The notes beneath the pieces were generated by a model, which saw only the letters and a list, made by a program, of their open reading frames with translations, was not told where the DNA came from and made no database searches. A stretch of 52,221 nucleotides of DNA from ATZT02 sp964639395 (GTDB lineage: Bacteria > Actinomycetota > Actinomycetes > S36-B12 > UBA5976). The DNA is taken from the NCBI GenBank assembly GCA_964639395.1, contig CAZXCT010000001.1, positions 1-52,221 of the forward strand, read 5' to 3'. Made by a program: the position numbers and the translations under genes. Numbering within the stretch: position 1 is the first letter of the stretch; every line of letters starts with the position of its first letter. Shown one piece after another: positions 17,605 through 25,768 of this stretch.

Positions 17605-18294
17605 TTAGCGAGTAACTTTCTGGGTCGTGCTGCTTGATTTACTGATTAAAGATGTACAAACTTCACTGCCTGCGGCGATAGTGCTTAGCCTTACAACATT
17701 TACCCCTAATAAATCTGAAAACATTTTGGTTTCTGCATCACAAAATTCATGGTACTCACTTGCCACATGTCCAATTGGACAATGATGTTGGCATAGTAAA
17801 AGTGTTTGAGTGGGGCCCATTTCTTCTTGAACGGATGCCAAGTACCCCTCTAAACTGAGTTGATCTTTTAGCGATTCAACTTTTTTTGCTAAAGAATCAG
17901 ACTTGTTAATCAACTTGCTAAATTTTTGGGCTAGTTTTTCACTTCTTTTTATTGCAAACTCTTTAATAGCTGCCTTGCCAGCAATTTGGTGAATGTAATC
18001 AACTGCATCATTCGCAATTTGATCATATGAAGATTCAAAATAATTACGCCCGGCTTCGGTAATCGAATAAACGCGAGCGGGACGTCCTCGTCCTTTAGGT
18101 TTAGCAGGGCCAAACGGCGCTTGTTCGTGAGTTTGCACCAAGTCCGCAACTACTAAAGCATCAAGCATTCTTCGCATGGCGACATCGGTTACTTTGAAAA
18201 GTGTGGCAAGTTCCGACGCAGAAATCGGCCCTTCGGTCAATATGGTGCGGGCAACTCGCTCTCGGGCCTCGGTCATCAATTCCATAACTACCAT
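17605..18294 (-). CDS. sufR: Fe-S-sensing repressor SufR
   Basis: 229 residues from ATG 18294. An N-terminal winged-helix DNA-binding domain (about 10-80, GPISASELATLF) is followed by a coiled middle. The C-terminal cluster-binding cysteines C172, C185 and C213 (C172 in the CPIGH motif) have spacing 13 and 28, the same as I recall for mycobacterial and streptomycete SufR. The protein represses the suf operon when its cluster is intact. The open frame continues to 18468, but that part lies inside ctaA. GGGTGA at 18306-18311 supports the 18294 start. It diverges from ctaA with 58 nt between starts. Confidence 0.9.
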   Translation of the reverse strand: MVVMELMTEARERVARTILTEGPISASELATLFKVTDVAMRRMLDALVVADLVQTHEQAPFGPAKPKGRGRPARVYSITEAGRNYFESSYDQIANDAVDYIHQIAGKAAIKEFAIKRSEKLAQKFSKLINKSDSLAKKVESLKDQLSLEGYLASVQEEMGPTQTLLLCQHHCPIGHVASEYHEFCDAETKMFSDLLGVNVVRLSTIAAGSEVCTSLISKSSSTTQKVTR

Positions 18295-18352
18295 GTTATC
18301 TAATTCACCCAAATCCGCATCTACAAGCCCTTCTGCTGCTAGTAGTGTCAGA

Positions 18353-19237
18353 TTGGTGATAACTAAATTCGGGCGAAGACTCTTACTGGCAAATCTGGTG
18401 GCGCAATCGGCCATCATTGTCACTGGCGCGGTGGTCAGACTCACTGGCTCTGGCTTGGGTTGCCCCACTTGGCCGCAATGTATCGAGGGCTCTTTCAGCC
18501 CTACCCCTTTGCAAGCTGAGGGCTTTCATAAATGGATCGAATTCGCAAATCGACTTCTTACCTTTATTTTGGCAGCGATTGCCATTGCAGTTTTTGTTTA
18601 TATCTTTAGAAAGTTCCGCTCAAATACTTTTTTAATAATATTAGGTGCCTTACCGCTAGTGGGGACAATATTTCAAGCAGTGCTGGGCGGAATAACCGTT
18701 TTAACCGCACTTAACCCATTTACTGTTTTAGGACATTTTTTAGTTTCTATCTTGTTAGTTGCCTTATCTCAATTATTAATTTTTAAATCAGACAAACCTG
18801 CAAAAACCCTCAAGCTAGCAAGTTTGCCACAAGTGGGTCATCTACTGGTGCAACTAACTTTTTTAGTAGGACTTTTTGTAATAATTCTAGGGGCAATTAC
18901 GACCGGTGCGGGGCCACATTCAGGCGACAGTGAAGCAACCAGATTCACTTTAGATATTAGAACAATCGCTTGGCTGCATGCAGATACCGTCTCATTATTT
19001 ATAGGACTACTAATTGGGGCTTTTGTTTTGATCAAGGTGCTTAAGCCTTCAAAAGATCTTTCTAAATTTTTACAAATTGCTTTAATTATTTCATTAGTAC
19101 AAGCGGTGGTTGGCTACTCTCAGTGGTTTGCTGGATTACCTTGGGCATTAGTTGGCGTGCATGTTGCCCTGGCTGTTCTGCTTTGGATTTTTTTAGTTAA
19201 ATCTTTACTTGCTACCAGAGATACGCTGACTTATTAG
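18353..19237 (+). CDS. ctaA: Heme A synthase (CtaA/Cox15)
   Basis: About 294 residues from TTG 18353 (GTG 18356 is equally possible), with eight hydrophobic helices. The opening VRLTGSGLGCPTWPQC is the first-helix loop of Cox15, with its conserved Cys pair. Conserved His residues occur in the helices (LGHFLVS, WLHADTV, GVHVALA). It oxidises heme O to heme A for aa3-type oxidase. A longer in-frame opening back to 18176 runs antisense through sufR and is not credible. The 3' 33 nt overlap the convergent ATP-grasp gene. Confidence 0.92.
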   Translation: MVITKFGRRLLLANLVAQSAIIVTGAVVRLTGSGLGCPTWPQCIEGSFSPTPLQAEGFHKWIEFANRLLTFILAAIAIAVFVYIFRKFRSNTFLIILGALPLVGTIFQAVLGGITVLTALNPFTVLGHFLVSILLVALSQLLIFKSDKPAKTLKLASLPQVGHLLVQLTFLVGLFVIILGAITTGAGPHSGDSEATRFTLDIRTIAWLHADTVSLFIGLLIGAFVLIKVLKPSKDLSKFLQIALIISLVQAVVGYSQWFAGLPWALVGVHVALAVLLWIFLVKSLLATRDTLTY

Positions 19238-20068
19238 TTGCGCAAGCTTATTTGCTGCCGCCGGAAACTGCGGAAAAAATAAAGTAGGCTCGGTCAATTC
19301 AAGTTCCATTAAGAGTAGGCCTTCTGCCGTAGGGACTACATCAATTCGTGCATAAAGTAAGTCATGCCAATTTTCAACATGTTTTGAAATCAACTCAACA
19401 AATTCATTCAACGGCTTTGTGACTTCAACTAATTCTTGGGCATCCCCGTGTCCCCCACGAGTAAGCGCTGGGACTTTTTTCACCGCATGAGATATCTCAC
19501 CGCCTAAAATAACCAAAGCGATTTCACCCGCAGTATCCACCTCGGTCAGATAGGGCTGCACCATCGCGATCCGCTGTGCTTTATGGATCTCACTTATCTG
19601 ATTAAGCGCCCCAGCAAGCGAATCGGTTTTTGCTGCCAGTACTGCCCCCGCGCCAATATGTGGTTTGATTGCGAGATTTTTATGCTTTATTAACAATGAT
19701 TCTAAATCAGTATTTTTGAGCGAATTTGGGTAGATAAAAGTAGTCTCAATAATTGGCACAGCTTTAGCTAATTCCATCAAATAACGTTTATCGGTATTGG
19801 CTTGTATTGTCTCAAAGTCATTGAGCAGGGTGGTTTGTCCGGTGAGAGATTTCGCCCAACTCAAAAATTTATCTCTTTGCGATGTGTAATCCCACGGTGA
19901 TCTTAGAATCGCTAATCGGTAATCGCGCCAATTAACCGTTTCATCGTTCCAAAAAACTTTCTCAACTTCAAAGTCAAAATCTAAACAAGCCGCCTCAAAT
20001 AAATCCCAATCAAGATCTGGGTCTGGATCTGCTGCATTTAGCTGAGCACTCACATAGGCAATACGCAC
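19205..20068 (-). CDS. ATP-grasp domain protein, ligase of unknown substrate
   Basis: 287 residues from GTG 20068, with AGG about 6 nt upstream. The C-terminal YARIDVVPTAEGLLLMELEL, with acidic metal ligands, and the central Lys in LAIKPHIGAGA are the ATP-grasp signature. It resembles the RimK/glutathione-synthetase-like group that includes the cycloserine ligase DcsG. Such enzymes form amide or peptide bonds via acyl phosphates. The substrate here is unknown. It lies 6 nt after ctaB and is presumably in its operon, although no link to heme is evident. It is convergent with ctaA. Confidence 0.82.
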   Translation of the reverse strand: MRIAYVSAQLNAADPDPDLDWDLFEAACLDFDFEVEKVFWNDETVNWRDYRLAILRSPWDYTSQRDKFLSWAKSLTGQTTLLNDFETIQANTDKRYLMELAKAVPIIETTFIYPNSLKNTDLESLLIKHKNLAIKPHIGAGAVLAAKTDSLAGALNQISEIHKAQRIAMVQPYLTEVDTAGEIALVILGGEISHAVKKVPALTRGGHGDAQELVEVTKPLNEFVELISKHVENWHDLLYARIDVVPTAEGLLLMELELTEPTLFFPQFPAAANKLAQLISQRISGSK

Positions 20069-20074
20069 TAATAC

Positions 20075-20977
20075 CTACCCGATTAGTGGATCGAGGCCCA
20101 CTGCAAAAAATATCAAGGCCAAATAGGTAATTGAATAATTGAACAGCTTCATTGGTTTTAACTCAAGTTGATTGATGCTTCGAAACTGCATAGCGTGCGC
20201 CTGATATAAAAAGATAGCATTTGCTAAAACTGCAATTGAGATATATATCCATCCAACTTCTGAAACAAATGGCAATAAAAGACTAGTGATTACCATGAGC
20301 CATGAGTAAATCAATATATTTTTCATGACAACTTTTTCACTGGCTACTGTTGGCAGCATCGGAACTTTAGATTTTTTATAATCCTCTTGATATTGCATCG
20401 AGAGTGGCCAATAGTGCGGTGGGGTCCACCAAAAAATAATCATAAATAGCACAATTGGTGCCCAATCTACAGAGTTAGTTACCGCAGCCCATCCGATTAA
20501 AACCGGAAAACATCCGGCAATACCACCCCAAACAATATTTTGCGACGTCCTTCTTTTTAAAAGTAAGGTATAGACAAAGACGTAAAATAATATTGCAAGC
20601 GCGGCCAATAAGGCGGCTAGTGGATTTACCAAAATCGTAAGAAAGACCACCGAAGAAACGGACAAGGTCACACCTAGAGTCAGTGCCCCAAAAACTGAAA
20701 CTTCACCCGTGACAAGTGGCCGATGGCCTGTTCTAAGCATCAAGCTGTCAATGTCGCGGTCAGCCACATTGTTTAAGGCGTTGGCACCCCCGGCAGCAAG
20801 CGCACCGCCAATAAAAGTAAACACCACATTGCGCCAATCGGGCCATCCACCAGATGCCAAAAACATTGTTGGGACTGTCGTTACTAACAGCAGCTCGATT
20901 ATGCGCGGTTTAGTTAAGGCTAGATAGGCAGAAATCTTGCCTCTCGTGGGGCGAGGCGCAACTAAAGGTGCTGACAA
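20075..20977 (-). CDS. ctaB: Protoheme IX farnesyltransferase (heme O synthase)
   Basis: 300 residues, UbiA family, about nine membrane helices. The Asp-rich prenyl-diphosphate motif NVADRDID (70-77) is followed by the RTGHRPL segment. The second motif region contains QEDYKKSKVPMLPTV. It adds a farnesyl group to protoheme, the step before CtaA. TTG start at 20977 behind an AGGAAAG site. It diverges from tkt across 120 nt, which must hold both promoters. The downstream ATP-grasp gene is probably cotranscribed. Confidence 0.95.
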   Translation of the reverse strand: MSAPLVAPRPTRGKISAYLALTKPRIIELLLVTTVPTMFLASGGWPDWRNVVFTFIGGALAAGGANALNNVADRDIDSLMLRTGHRPLVTGEVSVFGALTLGVTLSVSSVVFLTILVNPLAALLAALAILFYVFVYTLLLKRRTSQNIVWGGIAGCFPVLIGWAAVTNSVDWAPIVLFMIIFWWTPPHYWPLSMQYQEDYKKSKVPMLPTVASEKVVMKNILIYSWLMVITSLLLPFVSEVGWIYISIAVLANAIFLYQAHAMQFRSINQLELKPMKLFNYSITYLALIFFAVGLDPLIG

Positions 20978-21097
20978 GACTTTCCTTTTTTTTGATAAAT
21001 ACCTAGAGAACTTAACGCTAGCCCAATCACCAGATATCGCATAACTTAACCCACGAGATGTGTAGGCTGGGCGCGAAAGTTAACGAAAAGAGAATTA

Positions 21098-23134
21098 GTG
21101 AATCTCACTTGGTGTGATTTAGATGACAAGGCAATTGCTACCGCTCGCCTCTTAGCATTAGACGCCGTAGAAAAAGCCGGCCATGGTCATCCGGGTACCG
21201 CGATGGCATTAGCACCACTAAGTCATCTTTTATTTAATAAAGTTATGCGTCATCATCCTAAGTTTCCGGATTGGATCGGACGTGATCGATTAATTCTTTC
21301 TTGTGGACATGCCAGCATGCTGCTTTACGCGCAACTGTATTTAACTGGTTACGGATTAGAATTAGAAGATTTAAAAAAATTTAGAACTTTAGATAGTCTC
21401 ACCCCAGGACACCCCGAATTCGGTCACACCAAAGGTGTAGAAATGACAACCGGTCCATTGGGCCAAGGGATCTCTTCTGCAGTGGGTGTAGCAATTGCCA
21501 ACCGTTATCTGCATGGACTACTGCAACCTGAACTTTCACAAAAAGATGGACTTTTTTCAAGCTATACCTACGTGATAGCCAGCGACGGGGACTTACAAGA
21601 AGGCGTGAGCAGTGAAGCGAGTTCACTTGCTGGACACTTGCAACTAGACCAACTTATAGTTTTTTACGATGATAATCAGATAAGTATTGATGGCGACACT
21701 GCTCGCTCATTCACCGAAGACGTCCAAATGCGCTATCAGAGCTATGGCTGGAAGGTATTTTCTGTTGATACTAAGTCTGACGGAAGTGTCGACACCCAGG
21801 CAATTGCCACGGCAATAGAAAAGGCTAAGAGTTCGCAAGGCCCCAGTTTGATTCGTGTGAAATCAGTAATTGCCTGGCCCGCACCGAATGCGCGCGGAAC
21901 CGCAGCAAGTCATGGCGCCCCTTTAGGTGAGTCAGAAGCAAAAGCCACAAAAGATCAAATGAGTATTAGCAGTGAGTCTTCGTTTTTAGTTGATGCAGAA
22001 ACCCTCACTTACACCCGAAGTGTTTGTGAAACCGCTGATGAAATAAAAGCGCAGTGGCAGGCAGATTTTGAAAAATGGAGCACGTCCCATCCAACACGAC
22101 TTGCACTTTTAAATCGCCTGATGAAAAAGCAGTTGCCAAAAGATTTAGCCCGGTCACTCCCCAATTGGGAACTAGGAACGCAAGTTGCCACCCGAAAGGC
22201 TTCGGGGGCCGCATTAAATGCTTTAGCAGAAGTTCTACCTGAAATTATTGGTGGTTCTGCTGACCTGTCAGAAAGTAATGGCGTGGCACTAAAAAATGCC
22301 AAGACGATGCAAAGCGCGAATTCAAAAATAGTTGATGCTGACATCTATGGTAGATATTTAAACTTTGGAATTCGCGAACATGCAATGGGCGCGATAGTTA
22401 ACGGTATCGCCTTACATGGTTTATTAAAGCCTTTTGGGGCCACCTTTTTGATATTTAGCGATTATCAAAAACCAAGTATTCGATTGGCCGCTTTGATGAA
22501 CCTTGCTAGTACCTATGTCTTTTCGCATGATTCAATTGGCTTGGGTGAAGATGGACCCACCCATCAACCAGTTGAGCAATTATGGTCATTGCGAGCTATT
22601 CCTAATTTTTCAGTGGTGCGACCGGCGGACGCCAACGAAACTGCTGCCGCTTGGTTAGCAATTATCGAAAATAATGCCCCCGCCGCAATTGTCTTATCGC
22701 GGCAAAATTTACCTACCGTTGTTGAGAGTGAAATAGCCTTGGCCAATGTTAAAAAAGGTGGTTACCTACTAAATGAAACAAGTAGTACCCCGGCGGCAAT
22801 TTTGATCGCAACTGGTTCAGAAGTAGCGATGGCGTTAGCCGCTCAAGCGCAGTTGCTCGAACAAAATATAAACACGCGGGTAGTTTCGATGCCTTGTTTG
22901 GAATGGTTTTTAAACCAGACTCCCCAGTATCAAGCTTCAGTTATTGATAAGCGAATTCCGGTACGAATTGCCATTGAGGCCGGTATCGGAATTGGTTGGC
23001 ATAAATATGTCGGGGATCATGGACATGTTTTTGAAATTGATAATTTTGGACTAAGCGCAAAGCCGAGTGAAATTTTTGAAAAGTTTAACTTTACAACTGA
23101 ACAAATAGTTAAGAAAGTTAAAGCCAGTCTTTAG
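21098..23134 (+). CDS. tkt: Transketolase
   Basis: 678 residues from GTG 21098, behind AAAAGAG. It has the thiamine-diphosphate domain with GHPGTAMALAPL and SDGDLQEGVSSEA, the pyrimidine domain with FGIREHAMGA and DSIGLGEDGPTHQP, and a C-terminal domain. It moves two-carbon ketol units between pentose and other sugar phosphates. In many actinobacteria tkt leads a tkt-tal-zwf-opcA-pgl operon. Here the next gene is rbpA, convergent, and the two stop codons overlap by 4 nt. Confidence 0.96.
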   Translation: MNLTWCDLDDKAIATARLLALDAVEKAGHGHPGTAMALAPLSHLLFNKVMRHHPKFPDWIGRDRLILSCGHASMLLYAQLYLTGYGLELEDLKKFRTLDSLTPGHPEFGHTKGVEMTTGPLGQGISSAVGVAIANRYLHGLLQPELSQKDGLFSSYTYVIASDGDLQEGVSSEASSLAGHLQLDQLIVFYDDNQISIDGDTARSFTEDVQMRYQSYGWKVFSVDTKSDGSVDTQAIATAIEKAKSSQGPSLIRVKSVIAWPAPNARGTAASHGAPLGESEAKATKDQMSISSESSFLVDAETLTYTRSVCETADEIKAQWQADFEKWSTSHPTRLALLNRLMKKQLPKDLARSLPNWELGTQVATRKASGAALNALAEVLPEIIGGSADLSESNGVALKNAKTMQSANSKIVDADIYGRYLNFGIREHAMGAIVNGIALHGLLKPFGATFLIFSDYQKPSIRLAALMNLASTYVFSHDSIGLGEDGPTHQPVEQLWSLRAIPNFSVVRPADANETAAAWLAIIENNAPAAIVLSRQNLPTVVESEIALANVKKGGYLLNETSSTPAAILIATGSEVAMALAAQAQLLEQNINTRVVSMPCLEWFLNQTPQYQASVIDKRIPVRIAIEAGIGIGWHKYVGDHGHVFEIDNFGLSAKPSEIFEKFNFTTEQIVKKVKASL

Positions 23135-23466
23135 TCTTCTCCGCGAAGTGCCTTTATTGCATCAGCCAAAATAGTGTCGCCATCTTTATCGTTGCGACGC
23201 TCTTTTACGTAGGCTAAATGTGTTTTGTATGGTTCGTTTTTTGGTGGAGCGGGCGGATTGACTTCATCTTTTCCAGCCGGCCAACCACAGCGCGGGCAAT
23301 CCCACTCTTCTGGAATTTCGGCTTCAACGGCGAATGAAGGACGACTCTCATGTCCGCGTGAACACCAAAATGAAACTCGAATCCGTGGTGCAGTGTCCCC
23401 TCGCTCGGCCTCGCCCATTGGTCCAGCGCCGACTCGGCTACCTCTAATTGCACTTCCACCAGCCAT
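23131..23466 (-). CDS. rbpA: RNA polymerase-binding protein RbpA
   Basis: 111 residues. The zinc-site residues C35, H39, C57 and C60 lie in FWCSRGH and CPRCG, and the conserved N-terminal RGSRVGAGPMGEAER segment and C-terminal sigma-interaction helix are present. RbpA is confined to Actinobacteria and stabilises the RNA polymerase-sigma open complex. Good GAGAGGG ribosome site. It lies 24 nt after secG on the minus strand. Confidence 0.96.
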   Translation of the reverse strand: MAGGSAIRGSRVGAGPMGEAERGDTAPRIRVSFWCSRGHESRPSFAVEAEIPEEWDCPRCGWPAGKDEVNPPAPPKNEPYKTHLAYVKERRNDKDGDTILADAIKALRGED

Positions 23467-23490
23467 AATTAACCCTCTCTTAGGTAATAA

Positions 23491-23733
23491 CTACAAAGCA
23501 GTTACTAAAATTCCAACCGCAATTATTGATGCTGCCCAAATTATTCCAAGTACGATCGTGATGCGGTCGAGGTTTTTCTCTGCCAACGAAGAACCGCCAA
23601 GTGAACTAGAAAATCCACCACCAAACATGTCAGACATTCCGCCACCGCGACCCTTATGAAGCAGGATTAATAATGTCATTAAAAAACTACTAATCAGCAA
23701 GATTGCTATTAAGACATAGAGAACTATTTGCAC
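23491..23733 (-). CDS. secG: Protein translocase subunit SecG
   Basis: 80 residues from GTG 23733, with AGGA 6 nt upstream. It has two transmembrane helices (about 3-24 and 56-78) joined by the HKGRGGGMSDMFGGGFSSSL loop that is typical of SecG. It assists SecYEG in export. A 75-nt gap (23734-23808) separates it from tpiA and may hold a promoter. No terminator hairpin was recognised there. Confidence 0.94.
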   Translation of the reverse strand: MQIVLYVLIAILLISSFLMTLLILLHKGRGGGMSDMFGGGFSSSLGGSSLAEKNLDRITIVLGIIWAASIIAVGILVTAL

Positions 23734-23808
23734 GTGAAGTCCTTTTTGATTATCAATAATCCTGACTGGTTAAGGATAAACTTACCCACCGACACGCTCA
23801 AGTTGGGG

Positions 23809-24594
23809 TTAGTGCTGCTGGGCAAAGCGCACGATTTTCATGAATTCATCCGGATCCAGACTTGCCCCGCCCACCAAGGCTCCATCCACATCTTCCTGTT
23901 GCATCAATTCTAAAATATTGCTGGGTTTGACTGAGCCCCCATAGAGAATTCTTATCTTTTGTGAGATCTCATCTGAATATAATTTCGCTAAGGCGAGACG
24001 GATTTCATTACACATTTCTTGGGCATCAGATGCTTGTGCGACCTCTCCAGTACCGATCGCCCAGACCGGCTCATAAGCAATTACTACCTCTTTAACTTTA
24101 TCTGCGGTAATTGCCTTCAGTGCTGCCTTTAGCTGACTCACCGTGTGAGCGATTGCGTTTCCGGCTTGTCTTATCTCTAAAGTCTCACCAATTGCAATCA
24201 TAGGAATCAATTTATTTTTTATTGCTAACTTGGCTTTTGTATTAACTAATTCGTCAGTTTCGTTGTGGTTAGCACGACGTTCCGAGTGTCCTAGCAATAC
24301 ATAATGAGTCTGTAATTTAACGAGCATATTGGCACTAATTTCGCCAGTAAACGCTCCATTTTCATGTGCACTCATATCCTGCGCACCAAATTTAATAGGA
24401 AGACGATCTGCATCAACTATGGTTTGCACAGACCGCAATGCTACAAATGCCGGAAACAAAACTACATCTGCTGCTTCATAATCTTTATCGCCAAGCGTAA
24501 AGCCCAATTTGTTTAAATAAGCAATAGCTTCAAGGTGGGTGATATTCATCTTCCAGTTAGCGGCCATTAATGGCTTACGCTTCTGCTCGCTCAT
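23809..24594 (-). CDS. tpiA: Triosephosphate isomerase
   Basis: 261 residues, full-length TIM barrel. Catalytic residues are N13/K15 (ANWKMN), H103 (LGHSERR) and E175 (AYEPVWAIGTG), with GGSVKPSN in the phosphate-binding end. It interconverts dihydroxyacetone phosphate and glyceraldehyde 3-phosphate. The ATG overlaps the pgk stop by 4 nt. Confidence 0.97.
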   Translation of the reverse strand: MSEQKRKPLMAANWKMNITHLEAIAYLNKLGFTLGDKDYEAADVVLFPAFVALRSVQTIVDADRLPIKFGAQDMSAHENGAFTGEISANMLVKLQTHYVLLGHSERRANHNETDELVNTKAKLAIKNKLIPMIAIGETLEIRQAGNAIAHTVSQLKAALKAITADKVKEVVIAYEPVWAIGTGEVAQASDAQEMCNEIRLALAKLYSDEISQKIRILYGGSVKPSNILELMQQEDVDGALVGGASLDPDEFMKIVRFAQQH

Positions 24595-25763
24595 GCACTC
24601 TCCAAAACTTTTAACCCAGGTAGCTCTTTGCCTTCTAGTAACTCTAAAGAAGCCCCACCACCGGTCGAGACATGGCCAAATTTTTCATCGGCAATATTGA
24701 ATTTACGAATCGCAGCAGCAGAATCCCCGCCACCAATCACGGTGTAAGCAGAATGCTCACTCAAATACTCGGCAATCGCACGGGTGCCGTTAGCAAAAGC
24801 TTCAATCTCAAATACCCCCATCGGGCCGTTCCAAACAACAGTTTGGGCATTACTTAATGCCGCTTGATAATTTTTGATAGTGGCTGGGCCAATATCTAGC
24901 CCCATCTCATTATCTTCGATTGCCTCAATTGTTTTGATTAAAGTTTTTGCGGTAGGTGAAATCTCGTTTGCCACTATTACATCAGCGGGCAATAAGATTT
25001 CTACCCCAAATTCAGTGGCTTTGCTAAGTAATAGTTTTATATTGTCAATCATGTCAACTTCTAGTAAAGATTTGCCAACTGAAAAACCCTGCGCTGCCAA
25101 AAAAGTATAAGTCATTCCCCCACCAATTAAGAGTTTGTCTATTTTTGGAAGTAAATTCTCGATAACTTTTAGTTTGTCACTTACTTTAGAGCCCCCCATA
25201 ATCACGGCATAGGGTCTTTTTGGATCTATTAACACTTGCGCAAAACTAGCGTTCTCTTTTTCGATTAGTAATCCCGCGTATGAAGGTAATAATTTTGCCA
25301 ATTCAGTTACACTGGCTTGTTCGCGATGCACCACTCCAAAACCATCGCTAACGAATACATCGCCAAATTTGGCCCAAGTTTGCGCCAATTGCTTGCGCTC
25401 ACTTTCGTTTTTACTAGTCTCGCGTGAATCAAAACGAGTATTTTCTAGTAAGACAACACTTTGCCCAGAAAAGTCCTCTGTTAAATCTGTAATTAGTTTG
25501 ACTTCTTGATTTAGTAATTCACTCAAGCGCTTTGCCACCGGGGCGAGTGAAAGCTCTGGCTTAATCTCGCCCTTTGGGCGACCAAAATGTGCCAGCAAAA
25601 TTACTTTATTGCCGTCTTTCAAGAGGTAATTTATTGTGCCAAGTGCCGCACGTATTCTTCCGTCATCGGTTATCTTGCCTTCTTGCATTGGCACATTAAA
25701 ATCAGCGCGCATTAGTACCCGCTGATTTTTAATATTTGCTTGCTTTAATAATTTAATTGGCAT
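24591..25763 (-). CDS. pgk: Phosphoglycerate kinase
   Basis: 390 residues. The N-domain has MRADFNVP and AHFGRPKG (substrate-binding Arg/His), the hinge region GGSKVSDK and the C-domain GGGDSAAA nucleotide loop. It makes ATP from 1,3-bisphosphoglycerate in glycolysis. It lies 5 nt after gap and overlaps tpiA by 4 nt, forming a gap-pgk-tpiA glycolytic operon. Confidence 0.97.
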   Translation of the reverse strand: MPIKLLKQANIKNQRVLMRADFNVPMQEGKITDDGRIRAALGTINYLLKDGNKVILLAHFGRPKGEIKPELSLAPVAKRLSELLNQEVKLITDLTEDFSGQSVVLLENTRFDSRETSKNESERKQLAQTWAKFGDVFVSDGFGVVHREQASVTELAKLLPSYAGLLIEKENASFAQVLIDPKRPYAVIMGGSKVSDKLKVIENLLPKIDKLLIGGGMTYTFLAAQGFSVGKSLLEVDMIDNIKLLLSKATEFGVEILLPADVIVANEISPTAKTLIKTIEAIEDNEMGLDIGPATIKNYQAALSNAQTVVWNGPMGVFEIEAFANGTRAIAEYLSEHSAYTVIGGGDSAAAIRKFNIADEKFGHVSTGGGASLELLEGKELPGLKVLESA

Positions 25764-25768
25764 TTAAA

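Noticed and set aside
18176..18352. N-terminal extension of ctaA into sufR
   Set aside because: It reads antisense through the SufR DNA-binding domain, has no Cox15 similarity, and a proper first helix starts after TTG 18353.
18295..18468. N-terminal extension of sufR through ctaA
   Set aside because: It is antisense to the conserved first helices of ctaA. A start at 18294 with GGGTGA upstream gives a normal SufR domain layout.
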